Shown here: positions 36,820-46,314 of the stretch, piece by piece | How the letters are laid out: the number at the start of each line of letters is the position of its first letter | How positions within the stretch are numbered: the first letter of the stretch is position 1 | NCBI GenBank assembly: GCA_003243275.1 | Contig: QFQR01000007.1 | Coordinates: forward strand, 1-64,000 | DNA: 64,000 bases | DNA from: Leifsonia xyli | Lineage (GTDB): Bacteria > Actinomycetota > Actinomycetes > Actinomycetales > Microbacteriaceae | Reading direction: 5' to 3' | Made by a program: the position numbers and the translations under genes | Notes under the pieces: generated by a model | Databases searched by the model: none | What the model was told of the DNA's origin: nothing | The model's input: the letters and a program-made list of their open reading frames with translations, nothing else

Positions 36820-36984
36820 TATCTCCAGATGCTGCCGCGCGGTACGAGCTTGCTCCCGCGCGTCAGCCTTGCCTCGAGGCGGTGCTGTCAACCCGACCAT
36901 GTCGTCGCGCGCCAGTAGCCTGAGAGCACCCGAGGTCATCAACATGAAGTGCGCCGCATTCGGTGCGAGGAGAAGTACAAGTCA

Positions 36985-38550
36985 ATGACGCCGACCACCA
37001 AAGAAGCCCAACGCGCAGAACTGCACAAGACCATCTGGCGAATCGCGAACGACCTGCGCGGGTCAGTTGATGGCTGGGACTTCAAGAGCTACGTGCTCGG
37101 CATGCTCTTCTACCGCTTCATCTCGGAGAACCTCACCGCCTACATCAACAAGGGCGAGCTCGAGGCTGGCGAGTCCGACTTCAACTACGCTCACCTTCCC
37201 GATGCCCAGGCGGAGTTCGGGCGCAAAGAGACGGTCTCGGAGAAGGGCTTCTACGTCCTCCCTTCAGAGCTCTTCCAGAACGTGCGTCGTCGCGCAGCCA
37301 AAGACGAGAATCTAAACGAGACGCTCGAGCGCGTTTTCAAGAACATCGAGGGCTCGGCAGTCGGCGCGGACAGCGAGGACGACCTGAAGGGTCTCTTCGA
37401 TGACCTCGACGTGAACAGCTCGAAGCTCGGCAACACTGTCGCCAAGCGCAACGAGAAGCTCGTGAAGCTGCTTGATGCGATCGGCGACCTGCCACTCGGC
37501 AACTTCGACGAAAACTCGATCGATCTGTTCGGTGACGCGTACGAGTACCTGATGCAGATGTATGCCTCACAGGCCGGCAAGTCTGGCGGTGAGTACTATA
37601 CCCCGCAGGAAGTCTCAGAGGTGCTCGCCCGCATCACAGTCATGGGTAAGAAGCGCGTCAACAAGGTCTACGACCCCGCTGCGGGATCCGGCTCGCTCCT
37701 GCTCAAGTTCGCCAAGGTGCTCGGCCGCGAGAACGTGGGCGGCTTCTTCGGTCAGGAGATCAACCTGACCACCTACAACCTCGCGCGGATCAACATGTTC
37801 CTGCACGACGTCAACTACGAGAAGTTCGACATCGCACATGGCGACACCCTGATCGACCCGCAGCACTGGGATGACGAACCGTTCGAGGCGATCGTTTCCA
37901 ATCCGCCCTACTCGATCAAGTGGGAGGGCGACGCCAACCCGCTCCTGATCAATGACGAGCGGTTCGCGCCGGCCGGCGTACTGGCACCGAAGTCGAAGGC
38001 CGATCTGGCCTTCACGATGCATATCCTGAGTTGGCTGGCCGTCAACGGCACCGCTGCCATCGTTGAGTTCCCTGGCGTGCTCTACCGCGGGGGAGCCGAG
38101 CAGAAGATCCGCAAGTATCTGATCGACAACAACTACGTCGATGCCGTGATCCAGCTGCCTGCAGATCTATTCTTCGGCACCACGATCGCGACCTGCATCA
38201 TCGTGCTCAAGAAGTCCAAGACCGACAACTCAGTGCTCTTCATCAATGCATCCGACGAGTTCAAACGGGTCGGCAACAAGAACAAGCTCACCCCGGACAA
38301 CCAGCAGAACATCCTGATGGCGCTCGATGTAAGGGAAGATGAGGACCACTTCGCGAAGCTCGTTTCGAACGAGGACATCGCGGCGAACGACTACACCATC
38401 TCCGTCTCGTCGTACGTCGAGGAGGAAGACACCCGCGAGGTGGTCGACATCACGGCACTCAACGAAGAGATTGCCGAGATCGTCGCGCGACAGGCTGAGC
38501 TGCGAATCTCAATTGACGCGATCGTCGCGGACCTGGAGGGTTCGCAGTGA
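36985..38550 (+). CDS. hsdM: Type I restriction-modification methyltransferase subunit HsdM
   Basis: 521 aa. It transfers methyl groups from SAM to adenine N6 and forms the M2S core with HsdS. The N-terminal helical HsdM_N domain is followed by SAM motif I D231-P-A-A-G-S-G-S and catalytic motif IV N306-P-P-Y. ATG 36985 is preceded by GAGGAGAAG; an in-frame GTG-like start upstream lacks a ribosome site. The stop overlaps hsdS by GTGA. Confidence 0.96.
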   Translation: MTPTTKEAQRAELHKTIWRIANDLRGSVDGWDFKSYVLGMLFYRFISENLTAYINKGELEAGESDFNYAHLPDAQAEFGRKETVSEKGFYVLPSELFQNVRRRAAKDENLNETLERVFKNIEGSAVGADSEDDLKGLFDDLDVNSSKLGNTVAKRNEKLVKLLDAIGDLPLGNFDENSIDLFGDAYEYLMQMYASQAGKSGGEYYTPQEVSEVLARITVMGKKRVNKVYDPAAGSGSLLLKFAKVLGRENVGGFFGQEINLTTYNLARINMFLHDVNYEKFDIAHGDTLIDPQHWDDEPFEAIVSNPPYSIKWEGDANPLLINDERFAPAGVLAPKSKADLAFTMHILSWLAVNGTAAIVEFPGVLYRGGAEQKIRKYLIDNNYVDAVIQLPADLFFGTTIATCIIVLKKSKTDNSVLFINASDEFKRVGNKNKLTPDNQQNILMALDVREDEDHFAKLVSNEDIAANDYTISVSSYVEEEDTREVVDITALNEEIAEIVARQAELRISIDAIVADLEGSQ

Positions 38551-39800
38551 GTCGTGTGGATGACTTGATCGCCGAGTACGCGCCCAACGGCGTGGAGTTC
38601 CGCACACTCGGCGACATCGCGCGATTCGTTCGCGGCAACGGCATGCCCAAGACCGATCTCGTTGATGAAGGCGTCGGCGCCATCCACTACGGCCAGATCT
38701 ATACCAGGTACGGCGTCTGGGCGACCGAAACGATCTCATTCGTGGCACCGGAGACAGCCATGAAGCTTGCGAAGGCCCAGCCGGGCGACATCATCATCAC
38801 CAACACCAGCGAGAACGTCGAGGATGTCGGAAAAGCCGTTGCCTGGCTCGGTGCCGAGCCGATCGTCACCGGCGGCCACGCCACAGTGATCCAGCACGAC
38901 CTCGACCCCAAGTACCTCGCATATTGGTTCCAGTCCGAGTCCTTCTCCGTGCAGAAGCGTGGGCTCGCTACCGGTACGAAAGTGATCGACGTATCGGCTC
39001 GCCAGTTGGCGAAGGTACGACTTCCCGTGCCGCCTACCGAGGTGCAGCGGGAGATCGTGAGAATCTTGGATCAGTTCACCCGGCTGGAAGCGGAGCTGGA
39101 AGCGGAGCTGGAAGCGGAGCTGGAAGCTCGACGCCGCCAGTACGAGCATTACAAGTCGGCATTGCTCGTGGCGAGGGGCAACGCGGAGTCGGTCGCAATC
39201 GCGAGCCATATCGCGTACGTTCGCGGCCTCACCTACTCCAAGGCGGATGAGATTGACTCACCGTCAGGCGGTATCGCCGTTCTGAGGTCGAACAACATCG
39301 ATCTTGGTTCAAACCGTCTCAACTTCGATGATGTTCGCGTTGTGGGTAGCGCTGTTCGCACTCGTCCAGATCAGTGGCTCAAGCGCAATGACATCCTCCT
39401 GAGCGCAGGCAGTGGTAGTAGGGCTCATGTCGGCAAAGCAGCCTTCATCACGGACGACATGGATTACACCTTCGGCGGTTTCATGGCAGTTGTGCGGGCG
39501 AACGGCGGCATTTTACCCCGGTATCTGTACCACCACCTCACGAGCTCCCGATTTCGGGACTACCTCGATGCGACCATCGCAAGCACAACGATCAACAATC
39601 TGACCCGATCTATCGTCGGTGCGTTTACGGTGCCGTTGATAGATATCAACGAGCAGGAACGGGTCGCTGCACTCCTCGATGCATTTGATGCGCTCACGAA
39701 CGACCTCAATGTCGGTCTCCCGGCGGAGATCGCTGCCCGACGCAAACAGTACGCCTACTACCGTGACAAGCTCTTCTCCTTCGAGGAGGCTGCCGCATGA
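38547..39800 (+). CDS. hsdS: Type I restriction-modification specificity subunit HsdS
   Basis: 417 aa with two target-recognition domains, residues about 10-170 and 215-375. Each is followed by a conserved helix: EIVRILDQFTRLEAELEAEL in the middle and RVAALLDAFDALTNDLNVGL at the end, both leading into an ARRRQY/ARRKQY segment. The central helix contains tandem LEAE tetrapeptides encoded by perfect 12-bp repeats. This domain plan is that of type IC enzymes, which recognise a bipartite sequence. GTG start overlaps hsdM; stop overlaps hsdR by ATGA. Confidence 0.94.
   Translation: MSRVDDLIAEYAPNGVEFRTLGDIARFVRGNGMPKTDLVDEGVGAIHYGQIYTRYGVWATETISFVAPETAMKLAKAQPGDIIITNTSENVEDVGKAVAWLGAEPIVTGGHATVIQHDLDPKYLAYWFQSESFSVQKRGLATGTKVIDVSARQLAKVRLPVPPTEVQREIVRILDQFTRLEAELEAELEAELEARRRQYEHYKSALLVARGNAESVAIASHIAYVRGLTYSKADEIDSPSGGIAVLRSNNIDLGSNRLNFDDVRVVGSAVRTRPDQWLKRNDILLSAGSGSRAHVGKAAFITDDMDYTFGGFMAVVRANGGILPRYLYHHLTSSRFRDYLDATIASTTINNLTRSIVGAFTVPLIDINEQERVAALLDAFDALTNDLNVGLPAEIAARRKQYAYYRDKLFSFEEAAA
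39084..39127 (+). repeat. 12-bp tandem repeat in the HsdS central spacer
   Basis: CTGGAAGCGGAG is present three times in direct tandem (39084-39119) followed by an 8-nt partial copy. It encodes LEAE repeats in the helix between the two target-recognition domains. Confidence 0.92.
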
Positions 39801-42800
39801 GTGAAGCTCCTCCTCGGAAGTACGATCCGATCGCTGTCTCGGCCGAGTCCACGGTCGTCGCGGAGTACATTCCAGACGCTCACGCGTCGACCGCATACCA
39901 GTCGGAGTCAGCGCTTGAGCAGGAGCTGATCCGCCTCCTGGAGTCCCAGGCCTACGAGTACATGCCGGTCACCTCTGAGGCGCAGCTCGTGACGAACCTG
40001 CGCACCCAGCTGGAGGCGCTGAACCACATCACCTTCTCCGACGCAGAGTGGGCGGACTTCTTCGACAACAAGATCGCGGGCAAGAACGACGGCATCGTCG
40101 AAAAGACCGTGCGCATCCAGGAGGATCATGTCCAGCTTCTGAAGCGGGACGACGGTTCGACGAAGAACATCACGCTGCTGGACAAGCAGAACATCCACAA
40201 CAACCGTCTTCAGGTCATCAACCAGTACGAGATTGGCCAAGGCGAGGGCGGCGCGAACTACGCGAACCGCTACGACGTGACGGTGCTCGTCAACGGTCTT
40301 CCGATGGTGCACATCGAGCTCAAGCGCCGCGGTGTCGACATCCGTGAAGCGTTCAATCAGATCAACCGCTACCAGCGGGACAGCTTCTGGGCCGGCTCCG
40401 GCCTGTTCGAGTATGTGCAGCTGTTCGTGATCAGTAACGGCACACTGACGAAGTACTACTCCAACACCACGCGCACCCAGCACATCAGCGAGGGCAAGAA
40501 GCAGACCAAGGGTCGCAAGACTTCGAACTCATTCGAGTTCACCTCATGGTGGGCCGACGCGCAGAACAAGCCGATCACCGATCTGACCTCATTCGCGAAG
40601 ACCTTCTTCGCCAAGCACACACTGCTGAACATCCTCACCCGCTACTGCGTGCTCACCGCCGACCGGCTCCTGCTCGTGATGCGCCCGTACCAGATCGTCG
40701 CGACAGAGCGGATCCTGCAGCGCATCGACATCGCCACCAACTACAAGCAGCTCGGCACGGTTGCTGCGGGTGGCTACGTGTGGCACACGACCGGTTCGGG
40801 CAAGACTCTGACGAGCTTCAAGACTGCGCAGTTGGCGTCGAAGCTGCCGAGCGTCGACAAGGTGCTCTTCGTCGTCGACCGCAAAGATCTCGACTACCAG
40901 ACGATGCGCGAGTACGACCGCTTCGAGAAGGGCGCGGCGAATTCGAACACGTCGACGGCGGTGCTGAAGAAGCAGCTCGAGGACTCGAACGCTCGCATCA
41001 TCATCACGACGATCCAGAAGCTCGCGACCTTCATCAAGGCCAACAAGGGACACGCGATCACGAATGACCATGTCGTGATCATCTTTGACGAGTGCCACCG
41101 TTCGCAGTTCGGTGACATGCACACCGACATCACCCGCGCATTCAAGCGCTACAACCTCTTCGGCTTCACCGGCACCCCGATCTTTGCGGTTAACGCCGGC
41201 GCGGGCGGCAACCCGCAACTCAAGACCACCGAGCAAGCGTTCGGCGAGAAGCTCCACACCTACACGATCGTCGACGCCATCACGGACAAGAACGTGCTGC
41301 CGTTCCGGATCGACTACGTCAACACGGTCAAGGTCGGCACCATCGTCGACAAGCAGGTCTCGGCCATCGACACCGAGAAGGCACTGCTGGCGCCGGAGCG
41401 CATCAGCCAGGTTGTGAAGTACACCCTGGAGCACTTCGATCAGAAGACCAAGCGCTCCTCAAGCTACGAGCACTCCGTCGTCACGAACGTCGCCGAGTCG
41501 ACCCGCGCCCGCCGTCAGGCCGAAGCCGTCCGCGAGCGCAAGCGGGTACGCGGCTTCAACGCCATCTTCGCGACAGCGTCAATCGATGCTGCACGTCGCT
41601 ACTACAACCACTTCCAGATCCAGCAGGAAGCGCTGCCTGCCGACCGGCGTCTGAAGATCGGCCTCATCTACTCCTACGGAGCCAACGACGCCAGCGACGA
41701 CGGCATCCTCGACGATGAGGCCTTCGACACCGATGCGCTGAGTACGGATGCTCGCGGCTTCCTCGAAGATGCCATCCAGGACTACAACGACATCTTCGGC
41801 ACGAGCTACGACACCAGCGCAGACAAGTTCCAGAATTACTACAAGGACCTCTCGCAGCGGCTGAAGAACCGGGAACTCGACCTCGTCATCGTGGTCAACA
41901 TGTTCCTCACCGGCTTCGACGCGACTACCCTCAACACGCTCTTCGTCGACAAGAACCTCCGGGCGCATGGCCTCATCCAGGCGTACTCGCGCACCAACCG
42001 CATCCTCAACTCGGTCAAGACGTACGGCAACATCGTCGCCTTCCGTGACCTCGAAGAAGAGACAAACGCAGCCCTCGAACTGTTCGGTAATAAGGACGCC
42101 CGTGGTGTCGTGCTCCTCAAGCCGTACGGCGACTACTACGGCGAATACGCGGAGAAGGTCGAAGATCTGCTGACATCGTTCCCGCTCGGGCAGCAGATCA
42201 TCGGCGAGGCTGCGCAGAAGGAGTTCATCCAGCTGTTCGGGCAGATCCTGCGGCTCGAGAACATCCTTACCTCCTTCGACGACTTCGCGGGCCACGAGAT
42301 CCTCACCGAGCGCCAGGGCCAGGACTACCGCAGCGTCTACCTCGACCTGTACGCCGAGTTCCGCAAGGTCAAAGATACGGACAAGGAACTCATCAACGAC
42401 GACGTCGTGTTCGAGATCGAGCTGATCAAGCAGGTCGAGATCAACGTCGACTACATCCTGATGCTCGTGCAGAAGTACCGCAGCCAGCATGGTGACGGCG
42501 AGGACAAGGAGATCCGTGCCGAGATTTCCCGCGCCGTCGATGCGAGCCCGACCCTGCGTAATAAGAAGGACCTCATCGAAGCGTTCGTCGACTCTGTCTC
42601 GGTTGACGGTGCCATCGACGAGGAGTGGCAGGCATTCATCGCTGCCAAGCGCGAGGCCGAACTTGAGGCGATCATCGAGGACGAGCGGCTCCGTGCGGAC
42701 GCCACTCGCGCATTCATCGAGACCGCGTTCCGCGACGGCGCACTCCGAACGACTGGCACGGCGATCACGAAGGTGCTGCCGCCCGCATCCCGGTTCTCCG

Positions 42801-42901
42801 CCGATGGCGGCCATGGCGAGAAGAAGCAGCGCGTAATCGAGAAGCTTGGGTTGTTCTTCGAGCGGTTCTTCGGACTGAGCGCCAACGGAGTGGACGAGTA
42901 A
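39797..42901 (+). CDS. hsdR: Type I restriction enzyme R subunit HsdR
   Basis: 1034 aa. The PD-(D/E)XK nuclease has D160 and E174-L-K176 (VTVLVNG ... HIELKRRG). The SF2 translocase follows: TTGSGK336T, D431-E-C-H, FTGTPI, and motif VI QAYSRTNR. HsdR cuts unmethylated DNA after ATP-driven translocation. Full length, no frameshift. ATG 39797 overlaps hsdS. Confidence 0.96.
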   Translation: MSEAPPRKYDPIAVSAESTVVAEYIPDAHASTAYQSESALEQELIRLLESQAYEYMPVTSEAQLVTNLRTQLEALNHITFSDAEWADFFDNKIAGKNDGIVEKTVRIQEDHVQLLKRDDGSTKNITLLDKQNIHNNRLQVINQYEIGQGEGGANYANRYDVTVLVNGLPMVHIELKRRGVDIREAFNQINRYQRDSFWAGSGLFEYVQLFVISNGTLTKYYSNTTRTQHISEGKKQTKGRKTSNSFEFTSWWADAQNKPITDLTSFAKTFFAKHTLLNILTRYCVLTADRLLLVMRPYQIVATERILQRIDIATNYKQLGTVAAGGYVWHTTGSGKTLTSFKTAQLASKLPSVDKVLFVVDRKDLDYQTMREYDRFEKGAANSNTSTAVLKKQLEDSNARIIITTIQKLATFIKANKGHAITNDHVVIIFDECHRSQFGDMHTDITRAFKRYNLFGFTGTPIFAVNAGAGGNPQLKTTEQAFGEKLHTYTIVDAITDKNVLPFRIDYVNTVKVGTIVDKQVSAIDTEKALLAPERISQVVKYTLEHFDQKTKRSSSYEHSVVTNVAESTRARRQAEAVRERKRVRGFNAIFATASIDAARRYYNHFQIQQEALPADRRLKIGLIYSYGANDASDDGILDDEAFDTDALSTDARGFLEDAIQDYNDIFGTSYDTSADKFQNYYKDLSQRLKNRELDLVIVVNMFLTGFDATTLNTLFVDKNLRAHGLIQAYSRTNRILNSVKTYGNIVAFRDLEEETNAALELFGNKDARGVVLLKPYGDYYGEYAEKVEDLLTSFPLGQQIIGEAAQKEFIQLFGQILRLENILTSFDDFAGHEILTERQGQDYRSVYLDLYAEFRKVKDTDKELINDDVVFEIELIKQVEINVDYILMLVQKYRSQHGDGEDKEIRAEISRAVDASPTLRNKKDLIEAFVDSVSVDGAIDEEWQAFIAAKREAELEAIIEDERLRADATRAFIETAFRDGALRTTGTAITKVLPPASRFSADGGHGEKKQRVIEKLGLFFERFFGLSANGVDE

Positions 42902-42903
42902 GC

Positions 42904-45744
42904 ATGGGGACGCAAGTGAATCGAATCGACCTGCAAGACGATGGCACGCACTACTATCGGGCGGACTTTCAGGTCCACACGCCGCGCGATACGAACTGGG
43001 ACGGGCCACGCCCGACGACGGAAGAAGAGCGCGCAGCATGGGCCGCGAGCTTCGTACAGGCAGCACGGGCGAAGCAACTGAACGCAGTTGCGATCTCAGA
43101 TCACCACGACTTCGCGATGTACCCCTACGTCCGGCAGGCCGCAATTGACGAACTAGACAGTACGGGTGCGTCAATCCCCGAGAAGGAACGTCTCGTTGTC
43201 TTTCCCGCGCTCGAGCTAACTCTTGCGTTGCCGTGTCAAGCGATCTTGATCCTCGACGCCGACTTCCCAATCGATCGACTTGATGACGTGCTGAAAGCGC
43301 TTCATCATGAACCTTTCGACCCGGCGGCTACCACCCTTCCCTCGACCACCGTGCTTCCGAACTCCGACACCTTTACGACGATCTGTGCGCAGCTAGACAT
43401 GAAGCCGTGGCTGAAGGGCCGCTACATACTGCTTCCCAACGTCACGCCCAAGGGCCACAAGACGATCCTTCGTGAGTCCTTCCAGGACAAGTACAAGGAC
43501 GCTTTCTCCGTCTGTGTGGGCGGGTATCTTGACGGCTCGATCTCCATCCTCGACAAGAAGGTCGGCGAGGCGCGAATCCTCGACGGGCTCGACAAAAACT
43601 GGGGCGATCGGGCCATCGCTCTCTTCCAGACGTCTGACTCGCGAACATCTGACTTTGCCGAACTCGGCAGCACGGCGACGTGGGTGAAGTGGTCCCGTCC
43701 GACAGCGGAAGCGCTACGGCAAGCGAGCCTCGCCCGCGAGTCTCGAATCTCGCAGGTCGAGCCCGCGGTCCCGAACGTCTGGATCTCGCGCGTCGTGGTG
43801 TCTCAGAGCAAGTTCATGGGGAGACTCGATTCACGCCTGAACCCGCAGTACACCGCGCTCATTGGCGGACGTGGAACCGGGAAGTCTTCGGTGCTCGACT
43901 ACATTCGATGGGCGCTCGGCGATCAGGTTGCGAACACCGGGGAGGAAGACGAACTCGTAGATCCACGTGCGCGGCAACGACGCCTAATCAACGCGACGCT
44001 CGTTCCGTACGATGCAGTGGTCGAGGTACACCTCGTCATCAACGACGTTCCGCACGTCGTGCGCAGGCACGCCAAGAGCGGTGAGTTCGAGCTCCAGGTC
44101 GGTGATGGAGACTTCGAGACCGTTCACGAGACGATCGTGCAGCGGCTACTACCAATTCAGGCGTATAGCCAGAAGCAGCTATCCAGCGTGGCAATCCGTC
44201 TCGATGAGCTGACTCGTTTTCTCGAGGCACCGATCCTCCGGCAACTGGAAGATATCGACCGACGCCATGTCGAGATTCAAGGCCGGTTGCGCGAGAACTA
44301 CGGCACTCTGCAGCGACACCGGAGTGTTGCACGGGAGGCCGAGCAGTCTCGGGCGCGCATCAAATCGCTCACTGGCCAGGCGCAGGCATTGCGTGATGGC
44401 CTCACCGGGCTGAGCGAAGCCGATCGGACGTTGCTCAACCACAAAGCTGGCCACGATCATGCGGCGACAGTTGTGGAGGCATGGCGTCAGCAGCTCTCGA
44501 CGCTCGAACAGGGCGTTGAAGCCGTCAGGTCATCGTTCGAGAGCGCCGTCAATCAAATAGCTGCGCCCGAAGATGCACCCGAGGAGCTGAGAGCCGAACT
44601 GGACACCGCCGTGTCGGCGATCCACCAAGCGCTTCGAGAGGCCGAGACTGCACTGCGAGCAACAGGCGATGGCTTGACGCTCGCCACCGCGCCTGCCGGA
44701 GCGATCGATGTACGCCTTGGCTCCATCAGCGACCAACTGACCGCATTCAATGAGAAGTACAGCGCGGTAAAGGAGCGGTCGACCGCCCACGAAGTCAAGC
44801 TCCGGCAGCTCGCCGAACTGGAAGGGCAGATCAAGTCCGCGACCGATCTCTTGAGAAGGCAGGAACTCGAGCACGGGCGACTCGGGAATCCGGCTGCTGA
44901 ACACGATCACCTTCGCGAAGAGCTTCGAGATCTAAACCGCGAGCGGTCCGCGGCACTCGAGGCGCAATGTGTCGCTCTATCCGCCGCTTCGGACGAACTG
45001 ATACGCGCGTCACTTGAAGTCGGGCACAACTTCGCCGAGGCACAGGCCAAATTCCGAGGTCTCGTCACCGGGTCCGGATTGCGTAGCAACAAGATCGAGA
45101 ACCTGTTCGACCTACTCACGACCGACAAAGAGCCGGTTGTGACATGGGAGGCGATTCTGGCGGAACTCGAGCTCGTCATGCTGCTCGGTCCCGACGCTGA
45201 ACTCACATCAGAGATGACCCCCACACTCAGTCGGCTGGGATTGACAGTGCAGGACCTTCAGCGCATCAAGCCGAAGATCACCCCTGAAGGCTGGTTGGAT
45301 CTCTCGCTCACGCCGCTCGTGGACCAGCCTGTCTTCGAGTACCAGAGCAAGCCCGGGACGTACATTCCGTTCAGCTCAGCGTCTGCAGGACAGCAGGCCA
45401 CTGCACTCCTGACGACCCTGCTGACGCAAGACGGAATGCCACTCCTCATCGACCAGCCGGAGGAAGATCTCGATAGCGAGACTGTGCAACACATCGTGGC
45501 GAAGATCTGGGCAGCGAAGGGGCGGCGCCAGCTGATCCTCGCGAGTCACAACGCCAACCTTGTCGTCAACGGCGACGCTGACCTGGTACTAGTTTGTGGC
45601 TACACCACCGCGGGAGACCAGTCGGCTGGAACCATTAAGGCCAGTGGTGCGATTGACCAGCCGGAGGTTCGCGACGCGATCACCCGCGTAATGGAGGGCG
45701 GAGAGACAGCGTTCAAGCTCCGCAAGGAAAAGTACGGGTTCTGA
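42904..45744 (+). CDS. TrlF-like protein: PHP-type phosphoesterase domain fused to SMC-like ATPase
   Basis: 946 aa. The N-terminal PHP-like region has H25 (FQVHTPRD) and D66-H-H-D69 (AISDHHDF), metal ligands of phosphoesterases. An ABC/SMC-type ATPase follows with P-loop G322-R-G-T-G-K327-S, a coiled-coil middle (about 450-700), signature SSASAGQQATALL and Walker B LLIDQPEEDLD near 850. NCBI-style naming for this layout is TrlF family AAA-like ATPase. It starts 2 nt after hsdR, so it belongs to the type I locus and probably adds a second anti-invader or regulatory activity. That role is inference. Confidence 0.82.
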   Translation: MGTQVNRIDLQDDGTHYYRADFQVHTPRDTNWDGPRPTTEEERAAWAASFVQAARAKQLNAVAISDHHDFAMYPYVRQAAIDELDSTGASIPEKERLVVFPALELTLALPCQAILILDADFPIDRLDDVLKALHHEPFDPAATTLPSTTVLPNSDTFTTICAQLDMKPWLKGRYILLPNVTPKGHKTILRESFQDKYKDAFSVCVGGYLDGSISILDKKVGEARILDGLDKNWGDRAIALFQTSDSRTSDFAELGSTATWVKWSRPTAEALRQASLARESRISQVEPAVPNVWISRVVVSQSKFMGRLDSRLNPQYTALIGGRGTGKSSVLDYIRWALGDQVANTGEEDELVDPRARQRRLINATLVPYDAVVEVHLVINDVPHVVRRHAKSGEFELQVGDGDFETVHETIVQRLLPIQAYSQKQLSSVAIRLDELTRFLEAPILRQLEDIDRRHVEIQGRLRENYGTLQRHRSVAREAEQSRARIKSLTGQAQALRDGLTGLSEADRTLLNHKAGHDHAATVVEAWRQQLSTLEQGVEAVRSSFESAVNQIAAPEDAPEELRAELDTAVSAIHQALREAETALRATGDGLTLATAPAGAIDVRLGSISDQLTAFNEKYSAVKERSTAHEVKLRQLAELEGQIKSATDLLRRQELEHGRLGNPAAEHDHLREELRDLNRERSAALEAQCVALSAASDELIRASLEVGHNFAEAQAKFRGLVTGSGLRSNKIENLFDLLTTDKEPVVTWEAILAELELVMLLGPDAELTSEMTPTLSRLGLTVQDLQRIKPKITPEGWLDLSLTPLVDQPVFEYQSKPGTYIPFSSASAGQQATALLTTLLTQDGMPLLIDQPEEDLDSETVQHIVAKIWAAKGRRQLILASHNANLVVNGDADLVLVCGYTTAGDQSAGTIKASGAIDQPEVRDAITRVMEGGETAFKLRKEKYGF

Positions 45745-45751
45745 CGACGCG

Positions 45752-46219
45752 CTAGCAGTCATGGCCGGTGGGGAGGCGAAGTGCAAGGCCCGACCTCAAT
45801 AAGGCGACGCGCATCGTTTCCTGATTCACTCGAAGCCGCTCCGCAACCTGCGAGAGCGACAGCCCGGAGTTGTACAGCCGGGTCGCCTCACTCACCTGCT
45901 CCGGTGTCAGCGGTTGCCGTCGCACGACCACGCTGTTCGCCCGCAGGATGCCGAGGATCGTGGACTTCGCGACGCCATACGCCTCCGCGAGGGCCGTCGA
46001 AGTCTCGCCCGCTTCGTATCGCTCGATCACTGCAACGCGGGCCTCATCGCTCAATCGCGTCCACTTCCGGCGGGAAGCGGTGGTCTCGCCGGGGGTTCGA
46101 ACATCGGCGGAATCGCGCAGGATTCGGCGCAGCGCGGCCGTCGTGACCCCTGTTTCTGAATTTGTGGAACAGAGGTAAACAAGGCCGACGGAAAAGCCCT
46201 GATGAGAGAACATTTTCAT
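45752..46219 (-). pseudogene. Helix-turn-helix protein remnant (resolvase/IS-type HTH pair)
   Basis: Up to 155 aa. Two successive helix-turn-helix units are visible (SDEARVAVIERYEAGETSTALAEAYGVAKSTILGIL and TPEQVSEATRLYNSGLSLSQVAERLRVNQETMRVAL). The only ATG codons lie inside the terminator hairpin at 46192-46228, and the first about 30 residues look non-coding, so the true 5' part is probably lost. A functional short protein remains possible. Convergent with the TrlF-like gene, 7 nt apart. Confidence 0.5.
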
Positions 46220-46228
46220 CAGGGTTTC
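46192..46228. terminator. Hairpin with A/T tails, resembling the tRNA-Pro terminator
   Basis: CCCTGATGA (46197-46205) pairs with TCATCAGGG (46216-46224), flanked by AAAAG and TTTCG. Stem, tails and the following CGTCGTGTC closely resemble the hairpin just after attR (49122-49156). Confidence 0.55.
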
Positions 46229-46314
46229 GTCGTGTCTGGCGCCGAGTTTTCGTTGGTCCCCCTCTTGTCCCCTCCTGACAGTTCGAGCACATGCCCTGAG
46301 ACCCTGGAGGACGC

